Positions 6,579-9,843 of a stretch of DNA of 9,843 nt are shown in pieces. Location of the stretch: the NCBI GenBank assembly GCA_003170115.1, contig PMZS01000239.1:7201-17043 (forward strand). The letters run 5' to 3'. Origin of the DNA: Spirochaetaceae bacterium. GTDB lineage: Bacteria; Spirochaetota; Spirochaetia; SZUA-6; Fen-1364. The notes beneath the pieces are model-generated. The model was not told the DNA's origin, ran no database searches, and worked only from the letters and a program-made list of their open reading frames with translations. The translations under genes and the position numbers were made by a program. Each line of letters starts with the position of its first letter. Positions within the stretch are counted from its first letter, which is position 1.

Positions 6579-6618
6579 GGCACCGCCGGAGGCGGATTCA
6601 GGCACCGCCGGAGGCGGA
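6579..6618. repeat. Two tandem copies of an 18-bp dyad repeat, 22 bp apart, in a divergent promoter region
   Basis: GGCACCGCCGGAGGCGGA occurs at 6579-6596 and exactly again at 6601-6618, so the period is 22 bp, close to two helical turns. Each copy contains the perfect inverted repeat CCGCC-GGA-GGCGG. The pair lies in the 119-bp gap between the MFS gene (minus) and the aminopeptidase gene (plus). It could be a pair of operators read on one face of the helix, or a REP-like hairpin element. It is not followed by a T-run, so it is not an ordinary terminator. Confidence 0.75.
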
Positions 6619-6655
6619 CTTCCCAAAGGATACTGCTTCCTCCTATCTTCTCCCC

Positions 6656-7711
6656 ATGAGAGCGCTGCTCCCGCTGCTTGCCATGGGAGTCCTGTTTGTC
6701 TCAGGATGCGCGTCGCAGGTGGGATATCTCGCGAAGCAGGGCAGGTATCTTCTGCTCTACAGCAGCGGCACGCGGTCCGCGGAGTCTCTGGTGAAGGATC
6801 CCGCCACGCCTGCCGGCACGCGCGACTTCCTCCTGCGAGTGAAGGACATCAAGGGCTTCGCGGTGGAGAAGGTCGGGCTGAAGGACAACGACAACTACAC
6901 GCGCTACCGGGAGATCGACAGGGACCACCTCGTGGACGTGGTCCAGGCATGCGATGCCGCCTCCTTCAACGAGTACATGTGGAGCTACCCCTTTCTCGGC
7001 AGGCTCCCCTACAAGGGATTCTACGAGAAGTCGGACGCGGACGCCGAGGCGTCGCGTCTCAAAGGGGATGGCTTCGACGTGATCGTCCGCCCGGTGGATG
7101 CCTTCAGCACGCTGGGCTTCACGAAGGATCCGCTGTACTCGTTCATGAAGCGATACTCCCCGTTCGAAATCGCCTCCCTGATCATCCACGAGCAGACCCA
7201 CGCCACGCTCTTCCTCACGGGCCAGCCGCAGTTCAACGAGGAGATGGCCACGTTCGTGGGAGACGAGGGGGCCTTCCAGTGGCTGAGGGAAACGTACGGA
7301 GAAGGTTCTCCGGAATACCGCGCGGCCGTCGACTCGAAAGCGGATTCCGACCTCTTCGTCTCGCTCCTTCGGGGGCTCTCGACCCGGCTGCGCGCCGTCT
7401 ATTCGGGCTCGTTCTCCCGGGAGGAAAAGCTTGCCCGGAAGGTACTGATAATCGATGAGTTCAAGAAGGGCATGACCGGCGAAACGGCGCCGCGCTTTCG
7501 AACCCCTGGTTACGGGAACCTCGGAAAGATCCCGTTGAACAATGCGTTTCTCTCCCTGTACAGCCTGTACTCTGATGACGTTCCGCTCCTGCGGGCCTGG
7601 TTCGAGCAGAGGTGCGGCGGCAGCCTGAAGCGCTTCATGGAGTCAATGGAGCATCTGGCAACTCACGGCGACGTGATCACCCAGGTCCGGAACGAGCTTG
7701 ATCGTCCGTGA
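6656..7711 (+). CDS. Lipoprotein zinc aminopeptidase (COG4324/PF10023-like)
   Basis: A 351-residue lipoprotein. Residues 1-18 are a signal peptide with the lipobox VSGC (Cys18). The mature part opens with a sequence typical of predicted aminopeptidases of this family (SQVGYLAKQGRYLLLYSSG). The zinc motif HEQTH is at 178-182, inside IASLIIHEQTHATLF. It is followed by FNEEMATFVGDEG, whose Glu195 or Glu196 is the likely third ligand (gluzincin-type). Another helical region with a family-like NNAFLSLYSLY lies near 295-305. By family it is a predicted envelope-anchored metallopeptidase; its substrate is not established. The ATG at 6656 is chosen because it puts the signal peptide at the N-terminus; the frame is open upstream to about 6449, but that stretch lies across the opposite-strand MFS gene and the dyad repeats. 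There is no clear ribosome site (an AAAGGA lies more than 20 nt away). The aminotransferase follows after 25 bp. Confidence 0.87.
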   Translation: MRALLPLLAMGVLFVSGCASQVGYLAKQGRYLLLYSSGTRSAESLVKDPATPAGTRDFLLRVKDIKGFAVEKVGLKDNDNYTRYREIDRDHLVDVVQACDAASFNEYMWSYPFLGRLPYKGFYEKSDADAEASRLKGDGFDVIVRPVDAFSTLGFTKDPLYSFMKRYSPFEIASLIIHEQTHATLFLTGQPQFNEEMATFVGDEGAFQWLRETYGEGSPEYRAAVDSKADSDLFVSLLRGLSTRLRAVYSGSFSREEKLARKVLIIDEFKKGMTGETAPRFRTPGYGNLGKIPLNNAFLSLYSLYSDDVPLLRAWFEQRCGGSLKRFMESMEHLATHGDVITQVRNELDRP

Positions 7712-7726
7712 GCCGGGGAACAGAAT

Positions 7727-7732
7727 GGAGGG
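7727..7732 (+). promoter_or_regulatory. Ribosome binding site for the aminotransferase
   Basis: GGAGGG at 7727-7732 lies 4 nt before the ATG at 7737 and only 1 nt before the ATG at 7734. It favours 7737 as the start. A weaker GGGGA (7715-7719) precedes the alternative in-frame ATG at 7725. Confidence 0.6.
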
Positions 7733-7736
7733 CATG

Positions 7737-9113
7737 ATGACCGCGCACGGGAGAAAGTACTCTCTCACCCCGAGGGACGTTCCACGGGTGGACACCGCAC
7801 ATCGCAGGATCGTCACACGGCTGCCCGTGCCGGAATCCGTGCCCCTGTTGGAGAATCTCGAACGCTTCGAGCCGTCCTCCATGCAGGGGCAGCCCCCCGT
7901 GATCATAGACCGGACCGAGGGCTGCCACGTGCACGACAAATGGGGAAACATGTGGCTGGACTGGTCCTCGGGGGTGCTCATCTCCAATGTGGGCAACTCA
8001 AATCCGCACATCATCACGGCACTTCGCGAAATGCTCGACAAGCCGCTGCTCAGCACGTACGTCTTTGCGCACGAGAAGAGGGCGGAGCTGGTCGGCCTGC
8101 TCAACGGCCTGGCCCCGGCCGCCGGGTACAAAGTCTTTCTCCTCACGACGGGATCCGAGGCCACGGAAAACTGCATCAAGCTTGCAAAGACCTACGGGAT
8201 GGAGAAGCGGGGGCCCGAGTGCCGGTACTTCATCACCTTCCAGAACGCTTTCCACGGGAGAACCATGGGCGCCCAGCTCGCGGGGGGAAATCCCGCCCAG
8301 AAGAAGTGGCTTGGCAGGCCGGATGACAGCTTTTTCCAGGTCCCCTTCCCGGACGGATACAAGAACCCCGACATGCGTTTCGAGCTGTTTCTGGAGACTC
8401 TGGCGAGCAGGGGTATTCCCGCGCAGAAGGTATGCGGTGTGATGTCAGAGAGCTTCCAGGGAACGGGCCCGGATTTCTTCCCCGTGGAGTACGCGAAGAG
8501 CCTGGCGGACTGGTGCGCGGAGAATGACGTGCTCCTCATCATGGACGAGGTGCAGGCCGGGTTCGGCCGCACCGGCGCGTGGTTTGCATTCGAGAACTAC
8601 GGGATCGTGCCCGACCTCATTGCCTGCGGCAAGGGAGTGTCCAGCTCCCTTCCGCTCGCCGCGGTGATAGGGCGCCCCGACGTCATGGAGCTGTACCCAC
8701 CCGGCTCCATGACGTCGACCCATTCGGGATCCCCGCTTCCCGTGGCGGCGGCGGTGGCCAGCATCCGGGAATTGCAGAGGGGAGGGTACCTCGAAAACGC
8801 GCGCGCAATGGATCCCGTGCTCCGCGAGGGGCTCCTCTCGCTGCAGGGACGCCACCCCCTGAGGGCCGGCCGCGTGCAGAGCAAGGGCCTGGTGGCGGGG
8901 ATCCAGATCGTCCTGCCCGGCACACGCACTCCCGATGCGCGCGCGGCGCTTGCCGTCAACGAGGCGTGCTTCCGCAGGGGGCTGCTCATGTTCGCGCCCG
9001 TCGGCGTGGCGGGGGAGTGCATCAAGATCGCTCCGGCCCTGGACATCTCACGCGAGGCGCTGGAGGAAGGGATCTCCACTCTCGGTGACGCCATGGACGA
9101 GGTGCTCCCATGA
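7737..9113 (+). CDS. Class III PLP-dependent aminotransferase
   Basis: A 458-residue cytoplasmic aminotransferase of the class III group (ornithine, 4-aminobutyrate and related omega-amino acid transaminases); the length is normal. Visible motifs are TTGSEATENCIKLA (137-150) for the cofactor phosphate, NAFHGRT (170-176), DEVQAGFGRTG (270-280) with Asp270 contacting the pyridine nitrogen, and the Schiff-base Lys299 in ACGKGVSSSLP. MTSTHSGSPLPVAAA (325-339) corresponds to the TxxGNP loop of the second subunit. The enzyme should move an amino group between a donor and a keto or aldehyde acceptor; the substrate cannot be named from sequence. Start 7737 is chosen from the ribosome site; 7725 and 7734 are in-frame alternatives. 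It overlaps the downstream oxidoreductase gene by 4 bp (ATGA), so the two are probably made together and act in one pathway. Confidence 0.9.
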   Translation: MTAHGRKYSLTPRDVPRVDTAHRRIVTRLPVPESVPLLENLERFEPSSMQGQPPVIIDRTEGCHVHDKWGNMWLDWSSGVLISNVGNSNPHIITALREMLDKPLLSTYVFAHEKRAELVGLLNGLAPAAGYKVFLLTTGSEATENCIKLAKTYGMEKRGPECRYFITFQNAFHGRTMGAQLAGGNPAQKKWLGRPDDSFFQVPFPDGYKNPDMRFELFLETLASRGIPAQKVCGVMSESFQGTGPDFFPVEYAKSLADWCAENDVLLIMDEVQAGFGRTGAWFAFENYGIVPDLIACGKGVSSSLPLAAVIGRPDVMELYPPGSMTSTHSGSPLPVAAAVASIRELQRGGYLENARAMDPVLREGLLSLQGRHPLRAGRVQSKGLVAGIQIVLPGTRTPDARAALAVNEACFRRGLLMFAPVGVAGECIKIAPALDISREALEEGISTLGDAMDEVLP

Positions 9114-9843
9114 AGCGAACGGACCCGGGCGGGATCCAGGTCCTGGTGGTCGGCGGGGGCATGATCACGGCGGATCTCATCCTTCCAAGCCTCTACCAGC
9201 TGCAGAGGCTCGGGAGGATCGGAGAGATCACCGTCTGCGCCCTCGGCTCTGCGCCTCTCCGCGTGCTGGCGGAAAACCCGGAAATCCGTGCCGCGTTTCC
9301 CGGCAGCGCTTTCACCGCCCAGCCTCCGCTCTCAACTCCGCCCGAGGAGCTGCCGGATGTGTACCCCGCGCTCGTCGCGCGGCTGCCGCCGCGGCAGGTA
9401 GTTTTCGTGGCGGTGCCGGACCAGCTTCACCACGGCATCGTCATGCGGGCGCTCCGTGCCGATCAGCATGTTCTGTGCGTGAAGCCTCTGGTCCTGAGCC
9501 ACGACAATGCGCGCGAGATCGGGGAAGAGGCCCGCGCCCGCGGCCTGTTCGTCGGCGTGGAGTATCACAAGAGATTCGACCGCCGCTCGCTGCTCGCGCG
9601 CCGGGACTACCGGGCAGGTCGATTCGGGGAGTTCACGTTCGGCGAGGCGCGATTGATCGAACCCTGGTCCTACAGGCGTTCAAATTTCCAGAACTGGTTC
9701 CTGCCGGAGGCAACGGATCCGTTCACCTACGTCGGGTGCCACTACCTCGACCTCGTGCATTTCATCACGGGCCTGCGGCCCGTCGAGGTCTCTCTCTTCG
9801 GCGTGCGCCGCCGGTTTCCCAACGGCAACGAGGGGTTTCTCTG
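9110..9843 (+). CDS. Gfo/Idh/MocA-family oxidoreductase, C-terminus beyond window edge
   Basis: The frame opens with ATG at 9110 (ATGA overlap with the aminotransferase stop) and stays open for 244 codons to the window end, so the gene is truncated. Residues 10-21 (QVLVVGGGMITA) form the glycine-rich NAD(P)-binding turn of a Rossmann fold. CVKP at 123-126 corresponds to the family EKP motif and keeps the catalytic-region Lys125. YVGCHYLDLVHFITG (207-221) corresponds to the conserved GxHxxD segment with His211 and Asp214. Members oxidise or reduce sugars, inositols, amino-sugars or related alcohols. The Val in place of the usual Glu in EKP is a modest departure. Pairing with a transaminase suggests a reaction at a keto or amino carbon of a shared metabolite, but this is inference. 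The segment VEYHKRFDRR (150-159) is also typical of the family. Confidence 0.85.
   Translation, partial: MKRTDPGGIQVLVVGGGMITADLILPSLYQLQRLGRIGEITVCALGSAPLRVLAENPEIRAAFPGSAFTAQPPLSTPPEELPDVYPALVARLPPRQVVFVAVPDQLHHGIVMRALRADQHVLCVKPLVLSHDNAREIGEEARARGLFVGVEYHKRFDRRSLLARRDYRAGRFGEFTFGEARLIEPWSYRRSNFQNWFLPEATDPFTYVGCHYLDLVHFITGLRPVEVSLFGVRRRFPNGNEGFL

Noticed and set aside
6579..6618. CRISPR-like interpretation of the tandem repeat
   Set aside because: Only two copies, with a 4-bp gap instead of spacers, and no cas genes nearby.
6449..6655. Upstream extension of the aminopeptidase frame
   Set aside because: It crosses the opposite-strand MFS start and the dyad repeats, and would bury the lipoprotein signal peptide.

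Overview
The window is bacterial chromosomal DNA, GC-rich (about 60-65% judged by eye), densely coding and with short intergenic gaps. Three genes encode proteins with lipoprotein signal peptides, which suggests a diderm (Gram-negative type) bacterium. FecR-PEGA-propeller lipoproteins, lipoprotein aminopeptidases of the COG4324 type, SET-domain proteins and uroporphyrinogen-decarboxylase-like proteins together recall environmental lineages such as spirochaetes, acidobacteria or planctomycetes. I cannot place the organism from this sequence. No rRNA, tRNA, CRISPR array, transposase or phage gene was seen.

Layout. Positions 1-2771, minus strand: a two-gene envelope unit. A large secreted lipoprotein (FecR domain, PEGA-like domain, PQQ-type beta-propeller; 498-2771) is followed 14 bp later by a small lipoprotein cut by the window edge (1-483). 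The unit has its own promoter with an extended -10 box at 2799-2827. Positions 2874-6536, minus strand: a four-gene run read in the order MFS transporter (5250-6536), SET-domain protein (4792-5253), URO-D family protein (3698-4795), class II aldolase (2874-3632). The first three overlap by 4 bp at each junction and are almost certainly translationally coupled. The aldolase follows after 65 bp. Positions 6537-6655: a divergent intergenic region holding two tandem 22-bp-spaced copies of a dyad-containing repeat. Positions 6656-9843, plus strand: a lipoprotein zinc aminopeptidase (6656-7711), a class III PLP aminotransferase (7737-9113) and, overlapping it by 4 bp, a Gfo/Idh/MocA-type oxidoreductase that runs off the end.

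How the genes may work together. The aldolase, URO-D family protein, exporter-like transporter, aminotransferase and oxidoreductase would suit small-molecule (sugar or amino-sugar-like) metabolism, but no substrate can be read from the sequence. The aminotransferase and oxidoreductase are the tightest pair and probably act on related intermediates. The envelope lipoproteins look like a separate module.

The points most worth a second look are an encapsulation-peptide-like C-terminal helix on the aldolase, a suspicious non-homologous 3' end on the URO-D gene, a G9 tract inside the FecR lipoprotein gene, the SET methyltransferase-like gene locked into a metabolic operon, and the tandem dyad repeat in the divergent promoter region. 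I did not find a clearly new defence or mobile system.
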